Shown here in pieces: positions 52,635 to 60,926 of a DNA stretch of 64,000 nt. Within the stretch, counting starts at the first letter, position 1; every line of letters starts with the position of its first letter. Location: positions 3,038,001 to 3,102,000 of the forward strand of contig NZ_CP108106.1 in NCBI RefSeq assembly GCF_041435195.1, written 5' to 3'. The stretch comes from Streptomyces sp. NBC_00224 (GTDB taxonomy: Bacteria; Actinomycetota; Actinomycetes; Streptomycetales; Streptomycetaceae). A program made the position numbers and the translations under genes. The notes under the pieces were generated by a model that saw only the letters and a list, made by a program, of their open reading frames with translations, had not been told where the DNA came from and searched no databases.

Positions 52635-53597
52635 CTACGCCGCAGGCGACTCGGGAATGCGCCAGATGATCCGGAACCGTTCGGCGTCGGGAAGTCCGAG
52701 CGGGCCCACCGGACTGATCTGTTTGATCAGGTAGCCGAAGACCATGTGATGCGCCTCCTCCGACACCTCGTCCCAGGTGTCGGGAGTCACGATCATCACC
52801 TCGCGCATCAGGCTCAGATCCGACTCGTTCTCCAGCATCTCCGCCCGGTCTTCCCGGTCCATCGCCTCGTCGGCACGCATGGCACGGATCGACTCCGCGA
52901 GGAGATTCGGCTCGCGGTCAAGGCGCCGCAGAATCTCCTGGCAGCCGTACTGGAAGGCCGCGTACGCCTCCATGGCCTCCCGGCCGGGATGGTGGTAGCC
53001 GTACGGCGCGCCCTCCTCCGCCCCGACGTAGTCACCCTTCAGCACGTGCAGCAGGACTCGCAGCGTGTGTTCGGCTCCCTGCTCCTCCATCTGCTTCACC
53101 ATCAGCCGGACCCAGTCGTCCTCCGACACCAGCGGCTCGTGCGGAACGGCCAGCGACGGGTGGATCTCGATGGCGTTGAACGGGTTGAGTATCGCCCCCA
53201 TGACCAGTTCCGGCGTCCACTTGCCGTCCTCACCTCCCCAGCCGCCGTTGACGAGCTCCTGGAACGACTTCAGCGCGCCGGACTCCCCTTCACCGATCGC
53301 GCGCCACAGCGGCAGGAACCTGGCTGCCTCGGACTCCTCGTCCCGGGGCGGGCTGCACTGCCCGGCCAGGACCAAAACGATGTCGTGGACGGTTTCCCAG
53401 CGCGGCACCCGTATCCCGTTGACGGCGGAGCGAACACTCTCATGGCTGGCCGCCGACAGCCGGTCCTCGCGGCTGCGGATGAGCGTGCTCACCTTCCGGA
53501 AGCTCAACCGGCCTGCCGCGCGGTGCAGTTCCTGCATCGCTTCGACCAACTCCCCGTGCGGGCCAACGGGTTTGGGCGGGACGCCGGAAGTGGACAA
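52635..53597 (-). CDS. Hypothetical protein with XRE-like N-terminal domain
   Basis: A 320-residue protein beginning MSTSGVPPKPVG. Residues about 15-85 (LVEAMQELHRAAGRLSFRKVSTLIRSREDRL...SVRSAVNGIRVPRWETVHDIVLVLAG) resemble the Streptomyces version of a Cro/C1 helix-turn-helix that often sits at the front of larger signalling proteins. The rest is acidic and helical, with no recognised family. The start is TTG at 53595-53597 with GGAGGAA 6 bases upstream. It is divergent from the zinc-ribbon gene by 181 bases, which may hold a shared promoter; nothing stronger is seen there. Confidence 0.72.
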   Translation of the reverse strand: MSTSGVPPKPVGPHGELVEAMQELHRAAGRLSFRKVSTLIRSREDRLSAASHESVRSAVNGIRVPRWETVHDIVLVLAGQCSPPRDEESEAARFLPLWRAIGEGESGALKSFQELVNGGWGGEDGKWTPELVMGAILNPFNAIEIHPSLAVPHEPLVSEDDWVRLMVKQMEEQGAEHTLRVLLHVLKGDYVGAEEGAPYGYHHPGREAMEAYAAFQYGCQEILRRLDREPNLLAESIRAMRADEAMDREDRAEMLENESDLSLMREVMIVTPDTWDEVSEEAHHMVFGYLIKQISPVGPLGLPDAERFRIIWRIPESPAA

Positions 53598-53778
53598 CAG
53601 GATTCCTCCATCCTCGGGGTGTCAAGTTCCGCCAACACGGTAGAAGCCGCAGGCCACGGGCGAGTCAGTATTCGTCAAGTTCGCCGGTCCGCCCGCCAAA
53701 CCGTGACTCGCGGCCGACCGGCGAGGTGAGCATGGAGAAGGCGCCGACAGAGCGCCCTCGTCCAAGGAGTTGCCGCGC

Positions 53779-55188
53779 ATGCACATCCCCGCCTACGCCC
53801 ACGACACGATCCGCGCCGCCGCGCTGCCCAGCATGCCCACGTCTCGGCAAGTGGGCGGCTTGGATTGCTGTCTGTGCGACAAGCCGTTCGGTGAGGAGCT
53901 CGCTGCCATACCGCTCGGTCCGACACCGACGTCCGGGCTGTTCGGCTGCCGCCCCTGTCTGACCCGCTTGATCACCCGGGCACGGCGGGCCCGCGATACC
54001 GCGCTGGCCCACGACGCCGAGCGGGCCCGAGCGGAGTCCGCGGCCTGGATGCCGCTACGTGAACGGCATCTCGCCCGGCTCGACAGCGTGCGGCAGGCCG
54101 CCGAGGCCGTGGCCGGGCTGGCCCGGGGCGGCGATGCGGAGGCACTGCGCGTCGCCTGGCTGCTGGTCTCGCTGGAGTCCGCGTACGCCTGGGTCCCCGA
54201 CACGCCGGACCCACCCGCTTCTTTGGATCGTGAGGACTCGGAGCTGAAGGACGAGGCCTTCCGGCTCGACCTGGCCATGATCACGGCGCGGGAGGCGGTG
54301 GCGGAGCGGCTCGCCTACCACCTGATCAACGAGGCGCAGCCCGAGGAACCGGAGATGTGCGAGGAGTTCGAGTGCCCGGAAGGCTGCTCGGGCCGCCACG
54401 ACTCCTCGGACATCGACTGCGGGCCGGACGCCGTCTTCGAGGATCTGGCACAGCACGGAATCACCGTGGAGAAGCCGGAGCCCGAACCTCCTTCCCCGCG
54501 ACTCGCGTCCCTCTTGGGGAGGACCGAGGCGGAGGAGAAGCGTCCCCCACTGCCGGACATCGAGGAGCACGCCCTTGCTGTCCTGGCCCACTTCGGCGTC
54601 GACGCGGACGACACGGACGTGCTGGTGAGCGCGGCGGCGGTCGGCCTGGTAGCCGACGCCTGGCGCGAGGGGCCACTGGACGTGATCCACGCGGCCGACG
54701 ATGGGCCGACCGACGGGGAGATCTTCGCGCAGAGCGTCGATCTGTACCGAAGGGCCCGCGCGGCGCTGATGGCCGCGCGGGACGACGGGCCCGGGGTGTT
54801 GCTCGCGTTCGTCACCGTAGCCTCGGACGTGGACCTTCCGTGGGCCGGTGGCTCGCGCTTCGCGCTGCGGACGGTGCCCGAATCCGTGGCCGAGTTCGTA
54901 CAGCAGGTCAACGACCGGGTCTGGTTCACCGCGGAAGTGATGCGTGAACAGGGATGGCATGCGGGGCTGCTGCATAGAGCGGCTTCGGCCGCGATGAAGG
55001 CTCCCGACCACTTCGGTATGCCGGGCTGGCCCGGCGCCATCGCCTCGGTCATGGAGCGTCTCGCCGCCCTGGACCGGTCGGGCGCACCCGAGGCGCTGAC
55101 AGACCTCGCGGCGGTGGAGGCCGCGCTGCTCGAAGCGCCCGACCGGCTGGGGGCAGACGCCCTCGACTGGATTTGCCGCCAGGCATGA
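53779..55188 (+). CDS. Hypothetical protein with a CxxC...CxxC finger
   Basis: A 469-residue acidic protein. Near the N-terminus, CCLCDKPFGEE and, about 25 residues later, FGCRPCLTRL provide a four-cysteine zinc ribbon; a second cysteine cluster (MCEEFECPEGCSG) lies near residue 200. The rest is helical and Ala/Glu/Asp-rich with no recognised domain. ATG 53779 has AAGGAG 9 bases before it; an in-frame TTG at 53770 is less likely. It overlaps a downstream micro-ORF by 4 bases. Probably lineage-specific. Confidence 0.72.
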   Translation: MHIPAYAHDTIRAAALPSMPTSRQVGGLDCCLCDKPFGEELAAIPLGPTPTSGLFGCRPCLTRLITRARRARDTALAHDAERARAESAAWMPLRERHLARLDSVRQAAEAVAGLARGGDAEALRVAWLLVSLESAYAWVPDTPDPPASLDREDSELKDEAFRLDLAMITAREAVAERLAYHLINEAQPEEPEMCEEFECPEGCSGRHDSSDIDCGPDAVFEDLAQHGITVEKPEPEPPSPRLASLLGRTEAEEKRPPLPDIEEHALAVLAHFGVDADDTDVLVSAAAVGLVADAWREGPLDVIHAADDGPTDGEIFAQSVDLYRRARAALMAARDDGPGVLLAFVTVASDVDLPWAGGSRFALRTVPESVAEFVQQVNDRVWFTAEVMREQGWHAGLLHRAASAAMKAPDHFGMPGWPGAIASVMERLAALDRSGAPEALTDLAAVEAALLEAPDRLGADALDWICRQA

Positions 55189-55268
55189 GCGGCAGACCTT
55201 TGTCAGAGACCGGGCACTCGCAATGGGGTCGCGCCCCGGCCAAGCAGTGGGCGGAGGCCGCGCTGTGA
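55185..55268 (+). CDS. Micro-ORF of 27 codons bridging two genes
   Basis: ATG at 55185 overlaps the preceding stop as ATGA, and the ORF's own TGA at 55266-55268 overlaps the next GTG start as GTGA. The peptide starts MSGRPLSETG and ends AEAAL, is hydrophilic with two tryptophans, and has no known motif. There is no strong ribosome site, so it would rely on coupled translation. It may be a coupling device rather than a functional peptide. Confidence 0.5.
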   Translation: MSGRPLSETGHSQWGRAPAKQWAEAAL

Positions 55269-55528
55269 AGTGGGACGAAGTAACCCTCGTCATCCTCGCC
55301 GCGTTCGGTTGCGTCACACTACTGCTGACGCAGATCAGCGAGGTGCTGTCGCGGCTGCCACAGATCATCCGGGCGTGGCGGCAACTGCGGCACGAACTGA
55401 GCGGTGGCACCGAACCCGGCTTTCGGGATCACCCGGCAGGAGTGACAAACCCGGACACACCTTCGGTCGACCCCAGCAGCAGGGCCCGCACGACCGGAGA
55501 GCCCGAAGCAGGGCGGGACGAGGCCTGA
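55265..55528 (+). CDS. Small single-pass membrane protein (87 aa)
   Basis: Starts VKWDEVTLVILAAFGCVTLLLTQI: one N-terminal transmembrane helix (about 6-24), then a basic/polar cytosolic segment (LPQIIRAWRQLRHEL) and a Pro/Thr/Ser/Asp-rich tail. The GTG overlaps the micro-ORF stop by 4 bases, so it is translated as part of the zinc-ribbon operon. No family is recognised. It is convergent with the methyltransferase gene. Confidence 0.7.
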   Translation: MKWDEVTLVILAAFGCVTLLLTQISEVLSRLPQIIRAWRQLRHELSGGTEPGFRDHPAGVTNPDTPSVDPSSRARTTGEPEAGRDEA

Positions 55529-55560
55529 TCCGGTCAACAGCCTGCCGTGGTCTGCCGCCT

Positions 55561-56259
55561 TCACCCGACCCGTTTCCGCGCCAGTAGCTGAATCCCCGTC
55601 GACGTGTGCCCGTTCATCGTCGTCACCGTGATGTGGCGGGTCAGAGGGGGGTCGAAGGCAGGAGCGAGGAGAGTTGTGAACCAGGGTTCCGGGTGGTGGC
55701 GGCATGTGGCGCCGTCGGTCGTCTCGAAGACTCCGTACGGGGACGAGGGGCCGTGGGTCGCCGCGTACTCGTCGTAGCGGGCGCGGTTGCGGGGGTCCGA
55801 CTGGAGGACGTAGTCGCTGATGTAGAGCGTGCCACCGGGCTTCAGTACGCGGGCCAGTTCGGCGATCAGGGCGTGCTGCGCAGCGTCGTCGGGGACACAG
55901 GTCAGGACCGCGAAGAGGAGGACCATGTCGGCGCTCTCGGCGGGGAGCGGCAGCGTCGGTGGGGCGTCGAGGGTGACGAAGCGCAGGGCCGGGTGGCGGG
56001 TGCGCGCTTCCGCGATCATGCCGGGAGATGTGTCCGCGCCCGTCAGGTTCGTGAAGCCCCGCTGAGTGAGGTCGGCCATCGTACGGCCGTATCCGCAGCC
56101 GTAGTCGAGGACCGCCGTCTGCCGGTCCACGTCCGCCAGCCAGGGCGCGTACAAGGGGTGCGTGAAGACCTTCTGGCCCGCCGCCGCGTCCCAGTACCCC
56201 GTCTGGGTGTCCCGGTCCGCGGGCGGAGGAGTGGAAGAGGGGGAGGAGGTCGTCGGCAT
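55561..56259 (-). CDS. SAM-dependent methyltransferase
   Basis: A 232-residue class I methyltransferase. The SAM motif I is VLDYGCGYGRTMADLTQRG, followed by TGADTSPGMIAEART, ADMVLLFAVLTCV and LKPGGTLYISDYVLQSDPRNRARYDEY, characteristic of UbiE/Tam-like small-molecule methyltransferases. The substrate is unknown. ATG 56259 follows AAGGAGAAGCAC. It is divergent from the phospholipase D-like gene by 132 bases. Confidence 0.87.
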   Translation of the reverse strand: MPTTSSPSSTPPPADRDTQTGYWDAAAGQKVFTHPLYAPWLADVDRQTAVLDYGCGYGRTMADLTQRGFTNLTGADTSPGMIAEARTRHPALRFVTLDAPPTLPLPAESADMVLLFAVLTCVPDDAAQHALIAELARVLKPGGTLYISDYVLQSDPRNRARYDEYAATHGPSSPYGVFETTDGATCRHHPEPWFTTLLAPAFDPPLTRHITVTTMNGHTSTGIQLLARKRVG

Positions 56260-56391
56260 GTGCTTCTCCTTGGGCGTTGTCCTTGCGAACTCGACCTTCC
56301 CCACCCCTTCTTGGCAAGATCGGGCGCTCTCCGGTCAGATTACGTCCTGATCGAATCCGATCGTGTCCCATCACGCCCGAGAGGAACCCCC

Positions 56392-57660
56392 TTGCGCCCC
56401 CGCCCCGCGCTCCGCACCGCCGCCCTGGCCGCCGTCGTCCTCGCGTCCGCCCTCACCGCCCAAGCCGGCACAGCCGCCGCCGACGCCCCCGCCCCCCTCA
56501 AGACCGAGGCCGTCTTCAACAACCCCACCGGGACCGCCGCCGAGCAGCAGGCCGTAGTCGCGCGGCAGGTGGAGCTCGTCGCGGGGGCGCCGGCCGGGGC
56601 GCGGATACGGCTGGCCATGTTCTATGCCGACGACCCGGCCCTGCCCGACGCGCTGATCGCCGCCCATCAGCGGGGCGTCGACGTGCAGGCGGTCTTCGAC
56701 GAGAAGGCCGTGGGCATGGCCCCGTACAAGAGCCTGCTGGCCGAGCTCGGTGGGGACACGGCCAAGGGGTCGTGGGTGATGAGCTGCGGGGCCGGGCGCG
56801 GGTGTGTCGGTACGCGGGCGCTCGGGACCGTCGACGCCATCAACCACAACAAGTTCCTGCTGCTCTCGCAGACCGGCTCCACCCCGAACGTCGTCGTCCA
56901 GTCCTCCGCCAATCTGCACGTCGGACGGGACGGGACCAAGGGGTGGAACAACGCCTTGGTCCTCACCGGCAACGACGGGATCTACCACGCCTATGACGGG
57001 TATTTCGACGATCTGCGAGCCCGGCGCGCCAACAACGACTACTACAGCAGCGGTCGGCCCCCCGTCGCCTCCGGCAACGCCAAGGCACACTTCTATCCGC
57101 GTGCCGAGAGCAACGGCTCGCCCTACAACGACCCGTCCGAGGACACCGTCGCCACGGTGCTCGACAACGTGCAGTGCTTCGGCAACTCCAAGTACGGCAC
57201 GACCGACAACCACCGCACCCGCATCCGGGTCGGCATGACCATCTTCAGCCGCCCCTACCTCGCCGACCGGCTCGCCGAGCTCGACGCGCAGGGGTGCTAC
57301 GTCGAGGTGTCCGAGACGTACAACCCGGACAGCGCGCTGGAGAAGCAGTCCCTTGAGACGCTGCTCAAGAAGACCTCCAGTGTGTACGGCGGGGTCATCA
57401 CCAAGTACTACTGTCAGGCCGACTCCACCTGGATCCACGACAAGTACCTGTTGGTGGAGGGCAATTACTACGGCTCCCCCGACCGCAAGGTCCTGTGGAC
57501 CGGCAGTCACAACTGGAGTGGGAACTCGCTGCGGCAGAGCGACGAGACCATGCTCCAGCTGGAGGACAGTGCCGTGTTCGACGCGTACGTGGCCAACTTC
57601 AACCAGCTGCGCGCCGCGACCACGCACCAGCCCGCCAACGGGGCCCCGGCGACCTGCTGA
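56392..57660 (+). CDS. Secreted phospholipase D-like protein
   Basis: Exported protein of 422 residues with a signal peptide (ALRTAALAAVVLASALTAQAGTAAA). Two PLD-family HKD motifs are present: INHNKFLLL with VVQSSANL in the first half, and WIHDKYLLVEG with TGSHNWSGNSLRQSDE in the second. A CxxxxxC pair (MSCGAGRGCVG) may form a disulfide. The overall form is a PLDc_2 protein, not the classical Streptomyces PLD toxin-like enzyme. TTG start at 56392 with GAGAGGA; ATG is absent in this region. It ends at a hairpin. Confidence 0.85.
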   Translation: MRPRPALRTAALAAVVLASALTAQAGTAAADAPAPLKTEAVFNNPTGTAAEQQAVVARQVELVAGAPAGARIRLAMFYADDPALPDALIAAHQRGVDVQAVFDEKAVGMAPYKSLLAELGGDTAKGSWVMSCGAGRGCVGTRALGTVDAINHNKFLLLSQTGSTPNVVVQSSANLHVGRDGTKGWNNALVLTGNDGIYHAYDGYFDDLRARRANNDYYSSGRPPVASGNAKAHFYPRAESNGSPYNDPSEDTVATVLDNVQCFGNSKYGTTDNHRTRIRVGMTIFSRPYLADRLAELDAQGCYVEVSETYNPDSALEKQSLETLLKKTSSVYGGVITKYYCQADSTWIHDKYLLVEGNYYGSPDRKVLWTGSHNWSGNSLRQSDETMLQLEDSAVFDAYVANFNQLRAATTHQPANGAPATC

Positions 57661-57673
57661 GCTCATGGACGGG

Positions 57674-57708
57674 GTGCCGCGCCCCCGGTCTGTGAAGGGG
57701 CGCGGCAC
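57674..57708. terminator. Hairpin terminator
   Basis: GTGCCGCGCCCC (57674-57685) pairs perfectly with GGGGCGCGGCAC (57697-57708), 11-base loop, between two convergent genes. Confidence 0.75.
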
Positions 57709-57715
57709 TCGCTCG

Positions 57716-58006
57716 TCAGCGGCCGGAGCGGATCAGCGCCCGGACCATCCGGCACGTCGTGTCGGACGGCGGGTGCACTCCGATCAGCTCCGCCGTGCTC
57801 CGTATCTTGCGGTCGGGCGCGTGCTCCGGCTGGTACACACCCGTGTCGAGCAGCGCGATGGCCAGGCGCATCGCCTTGAGGCGCCTGTTGTGCGTCTCGT
57901 ACCACGCACGCGGACGCCCGGCGGGAAGCGGCACCTTTTTCAGGGACGTCAGGGACATCAGGGACAGCTGTTGCGGGACACGCGAAGTCAGTACGGCAGC
58001 GGCCAT
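57716..58006 (-). CDS. Small basic hypothetical protein (96 aa)
   Basis: A basic, leucine-rich 96-residue protein with no signal, membrane helix or known domain. Two ATGs occur close together (58006, 58012); 58006 has AGGAGG at 6 bases. Coding-like codon use supports it. It may act in the cytosol or on nucleic acid, given its basicity, but nothing diagnostic is visible. Confidence 0.6.
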   Translation of the reverse strand: MAAAVLTSRVPQQLSLMSLTSLKKVPLPAGRPRAWYETHNRRLKAMRLAIALLDTGVYQPEHAPDRKIRSTAELIGVHPPSDTTCRMVRALIRSGR

Positions 58007-58133
58007 GGGCATCCTCCTGGGCAGTCGGGAACCCTCACGAACTGCCTCAATTTTACTGCCCACCACTGACAATCGCCGCTGACAACCGTCGCTGGCCGTA
58101 CGGTCTTTGAGCAGGTCACAGCCGTATCGGCGG

Positions 58134-58139
58134 TACCTT
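58134..58139 (+). promoter_or_regulatory. Leaderless -10 element of the ArsC-like gene
   Basis: TACCTT ends 7 bases before the ATG at 58147. Confidence 0.5.
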
Positions 58140-58146
58140 GTCCCCC

Positions 58147-58506
58147 ATGGAGATCTGGATCAACCCCGCCTGTTCCAAGTGCCGCAGCGCCGTCGAACTG
58201 CTCGATGCGGAGGGCGCTTCGTATACCGTCCGCCGCTACCTCGAAGACGTACCGTCCGAGGACGAGATCCGGGCCGTGCTGGAGCGGCTCGGCCTCGAAC
58301 CGTGGGACATCACGCGCACCCAGGAGGCCGACGCGAAGGAGCTCGGGCTCAAGGAGTGGCCGCGCGAGGCCGGCTCGCGCGACCGCTGGATCGCGGCGCT
58401 CGCCGCGCACCCCAAGCTGATCCAGCGGCCGATCATCACGGCGGAGGACGGTACGGCCGTGGTGGGCCGCACCGAGGAGGCGGTACGGGACGCGCTCTCC
58501 CGGTGA
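58147..58506 (+). CDS. ArsC/Spx-family thioredoxin-fold protein
   Basis: A 119-residue ArsC/Spx-superfamily protein. The N-terminal redox site is NPACSKCRSAVELL (CSKC), followed by YLEDVPSEDEIRAVLERLGL, the second conserved block WPREAGSRDRW and C-terminal RPIITAEDGTAVVGRTEEAV. This is the layout of a glutaredoxin-coupled arsenate reductase, but many Streptomyces members are stress-linked and not tied to arsenic. Leaderless-type ATG start. Convergent with the AhpD-like gene. Confidence 0.85.
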   Translation: MEIWINPACSKCRSAVELLDAEGASYTVRRYLEDVPSEDEIRAVLERLGLEPWDITRTQEADAKELGLKEWPREAGSRDRWIAALAAHPKLIQRPIITAEDGTAVVGRTEEAVRDALSR

Positions 58507-58537
58507 GGCCCGGGAGCCCGCCCCCTTAGCGAACCCG

Positions 58538-59062
58538 CTAGCGAACCCGCTCGTCCGTCCCCGCCACCTTCCGCGCGGTGACGTTCAGACGGTTCCACGT
58601 GTTGATCGTGAAGATCAGCGCGAGCAGCCCGCCGAGCTCCTGCTCGCTGAACTCCTCGGCCGCCTCCTCGAACACCTCGTCGCTCACCTCGCCGTCCGCG
58701 ATCAGCGTCACCGCCTCGGTGAGGGCGAGCGCCGCGCGCTCCTGCGAGGTGAAGAAGTGCGCCGCCTCGCGCCACACGCCCACCATGTGCAGACGCTCCG
58801 GGTTCTCGCCCGCCTTGTGCGCGTCGCTGACGTGCATGTGGAGGCAGTACGCGCAGTTGTTGATCTGCGAGGCCCGTATCTGCACCAGCTCCACGAGGGC
58901 GGGGTCGAGGTGCTCGGTGGCCGCGATGTTCATGGCGATGATCGCCTTGAACGCCTTCGGGTTGGCCTTGGCGAAGTCGATCCGTACGGGGCTCTGGGCG
59001 GCGGCCAGGGCGATGGTCTCGTTGATGTCGGTCGTCTTCGGGGCGATCTGCGTCGTCGTCAT
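58538..59062 (-). CDS. AhpD/carboxymuconolactone-decarboxylase family protein
   Basis: A 174-residue protein with the AhpD-type motif NNCAYCLHMHVSDAHKAG, whose CxxC and histidine form the peroxidase relay in this family, plus helical ends. It may act as an alkylhydroperoxidase-like redox enzyme or a CMD-type decarboxylase. Two ATGs are close together; 59062 is chosen because TAGATT ends 7 bases before it, giving a leaderless start, while 59068 is too near. It is convergent with the ArsC-like gene, which could be part of the same oxidative response (inference). Confidence 0.87.
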   Translation of the reverse strand: MTTTQIAPKTTDINETIALAAAQSPVRIDFAKANPKAFKAIIAMNIAATEHLDPALVELVQIRASQINNCAYCLHMHVSDAHKAGENPERLHMVGVWREAAHFFTSQERAALALTEAVTLIADGEVSDEVFEEAAEEFSEQELGGLLALIFTINTWNRLNVTARKVAGTDERVR

Positions 59063-59069
59063 GATCATT

Positions 59070-59075
59070 AATCTA
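59070..59075 (-). promoter_or_regulatory. Leaderless -10 element of the AhpD-like gene
   Basis: TAGATT (minus strand) ends 7 bases before the ATG at 59062 and decides that start over the ATG two codons earlier. Confidence 0.5.
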
Positions 59076-59303
59076 CGGGGCCGGGCGACCGGCCCACAGG
59101 TGCATTTCCGGGGCGGAAGGGTGGGTCAATTTCCGGGCCTCCGAGCACGACCCCGAGCCGACCCGAGCACGCCCCCGAGCCCGCCCCGCCCCGTTCCGTT
59201 GTCATACTTTCGGGCGAAACAATTGGTACTCAACGGGGAGGATCCCCCCGGAAACCCTCGCCTACCGTGGAGGCTTCCCCCACGCACCCCGCAGGGAGTC
59301 CCC

Positions 59304-59777
59304 ATGCAGCAGAACTGGCTGTTCGGCGGCGTGTACGGGACCGTGCTGAGCAGCGCGCTGCTCGCGGCGCTGCACAGCGAGGGCACGCCGTACACCCCGT
59401 ACTACAACGCCGCCTGGATCCTGGTGACCGCAGGCACCGCCGCGCTCGCCCACGCCTACGCGCACCACATGTCGTCCCACCGGCAGAACGGCGGCAGCCA
59501 ACGCTGGCGACGCCTCGCCGTCACCCTCGCCGACGAGTGGCCGGTGATCATCGCCTGTATGCCCACCGTGCTGCTGCTCGTCGTCTCCGGGCTCGCGGGC
59601 TGGGCGGAGAGCGACGTCACCACCGCCGGGCTGCTCCTCAACACGGCGCTGCTGTTCGGCTGGGGCACGTTCGCCGCGCTGCGGGAGGGCTACCGGCGCC
59701 GGTCCGCCGCGTTCATCGGGGGCGCGGACGCGGCGATCGGGCTGCTCATCGCGGGGGCCAACGCCGTCATCAAATGA
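59304..59777 (+). CDS. Small polytopic membrane protein
   Basis: A 157-residue protein with four hydrophobic helices (about 5-22, 33-52, 78-98, 104-122, plus a Gly/Ala C-terminal helix), a short His-rich loop AYAHHMSSHRQNGGSQRW, and a GG-type end. No family is recognised. ATG follows AGGGAG. It is divergent from the AhpD-like gene; the 241-base gap has an AT-rich block but no clear promoter match. Convergent with the Gfo/Idh gene, 16 bases apart. Confidence 0.78.
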   Translation: MQQNWLFGGVYGTVLSSALLAALHSEGTPYTPYYNAAWILVTAGTAALAHAYAHHMSSHRQNGGSQRWRRLAVTLADEWPVIIACMPTVLLLVVSGLAGWAESDVTTAGLLLNTALLFGWGTFAALREGYRRRSAAFIGGADAAIGLLIAGANAVIK

Positions 59778-59793
59778 CCCGGCCGGGCACCGG

Positions 59794-60738
59794 CTACCGC
59801 TCCCCTTTCCCCAGCTCCCCCTTCCCCAGCTGCCGCTCCGCCTCCGCCAGCACCTCCGTCACCCGCGCCCCGAACGCCGCGTCGCACGGATGCGGCGCCC
59901 CGCCGCGTACGGCACGCACCAGCGCGTCCAGGGCCGCCGCGAACGCCCCGGCCGCCCCGCCCGGGTCCGGCATCGCCACCACGCCGGGCTCGCCCAGGAA
60001 CTCCACGCCCACGCCCGCCGCGGCCTCGGGCGCCGTGAAGCCGAGCGTCACCGTGGCGGAGGCGCCCGAGGCATGGCGCAGGATCAGATGGACCGTGTCG
60101 CCGGGGCCGGGCGCGGCCGTCACCGCCGTCACCTCGCCGAGCACCGGCACCAGGACCGACAGGGCGTGCGGGCCGACGTCCCAGAGCGCGCCCTTCTCCC
60201 GGCGCCAGGGCGAGGCGGCGTACGGGCTGGGGGCGGCGCCGGGGGTGAACAGCGTTCCGAGCCAGTGTGCGCGGCCGGTGAACCAGCCGTCGAGCGCGGC
60301 CCGGCTCTCGATCCAGCCGGCCGGGCCCGGGTCGAAGCGCAGGGTGAAGAAGACCACCGAGGCGACTCCCGCCCGCTCCGCCGCGTCCGCGACCTCGCGC
60401 GCGTGGCCGGTGTCCGTGGCGACCGGCTTGTCGAGCAGCAGATGGCACCCGGCCGCCGCCGCCCGTACCGCGAGCGGCGCCTGGACGTCCGGGGGAAGGG
60501 CGAAGGCGACCGCGTCGCAGGCCGCGAAGAGCTCGTCCACGTCCCCGTACACGGGGACGGAGTGCTCGGTGGCGAGCGCGGCCGCCGCCTCGGGGCGGCG
60601 CCCCCACACCCCGGCGAACTCGACGTCCGGGTGTGCGGCGAGCGCGGGCGCGTGCGCGGCGACGGCCCACGGGCCGGTGCCGAGGAGTCCGATCCGGAGG
60701 GGTGCGGGGCGGGCTGCGGTGCCGGATGCGTTGGTCAT
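59794..60738 (-). CDS. Gfo/Idh/MocA-family NAD(P)-dependent oxidoreductase
   Basis: A 314-residue oxidoreductase. The Rossmann motif GLLGTGPWAVAAHAPALA leads, followed by AVAFALPPDVQAPLAVRAAAAGCHLLLDKPVA (the conserved EKP-like region reading DKP) and the Gfo C-terminal domain with WDVGPHALSVLVPVLG. Substrates in the family are sugars, inositol or their derivatives; none can be assigned. The C-terminus ends in a short tandem repeat of the type LGKGE. ATG 60738 is preferred; CACACT 7 bases upstream is a weak leaderless -10. Divergent from glnII. Confidence 0.88.
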   Translation of the reverse strand: MTNASGTAARPAPLRIGLLGTGPWAVAAHAPALAAHPDVEFAGVWGRRPEAAAALATEHSVPVYGDVDELFAACDAVAFALPPDVQAPLAVRAAAAGCHLLLDKPVATDTGHAREVADAAERAGVASVVFFTLRFDPGPAGWIESRAALDGWFTGRAHWLGTLFTPGAAPSPYAASPWRREKGALWDVGPHALSVLVPVLGEVTAVTAAPGPGDTVHLILRHASGASATVTLGFTAPEAAAGVGVEFLGEPGVVAMPDPGGAAGAFAAALDALVRAVRGGAPHPCDAAFGARVTEVLAEAERQLGKGELGKGER

Positions 60739-60793
60739 ACGGACAAGTGTGCTCAGCACGGCGAACAAAATCGGCGCGATGAAAGAAACCTGA

Positions 60794-60831
60794 GTAACAC
60801 CGGGTTCACAAATGGGCAACGGACGGGAAAT
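60794..60831 (+). promoter_or_regulatory. Candidate GlnR box upstream of glnII
   Basis: Elements at regular 6-base spacing: GTAAC (60794-60798), TTCAC (60805-60809), GCAAC (60816-60820) and GAAAT (60827-60831). Three of four fit the GlnR half-sites; the second is poor. Located 96 to 133 bases before glnII. Confidence 0.6.
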
Positions 60832-60926
60832 CCCGGGATGTGAGGCTGCCCGCAACAGCCGCGGCGCCCCGCACGGCGCCCCACCGGCTTCCGCACCACC
60901 AGCAGCTCCCGCAAAGGATGGCTTCC

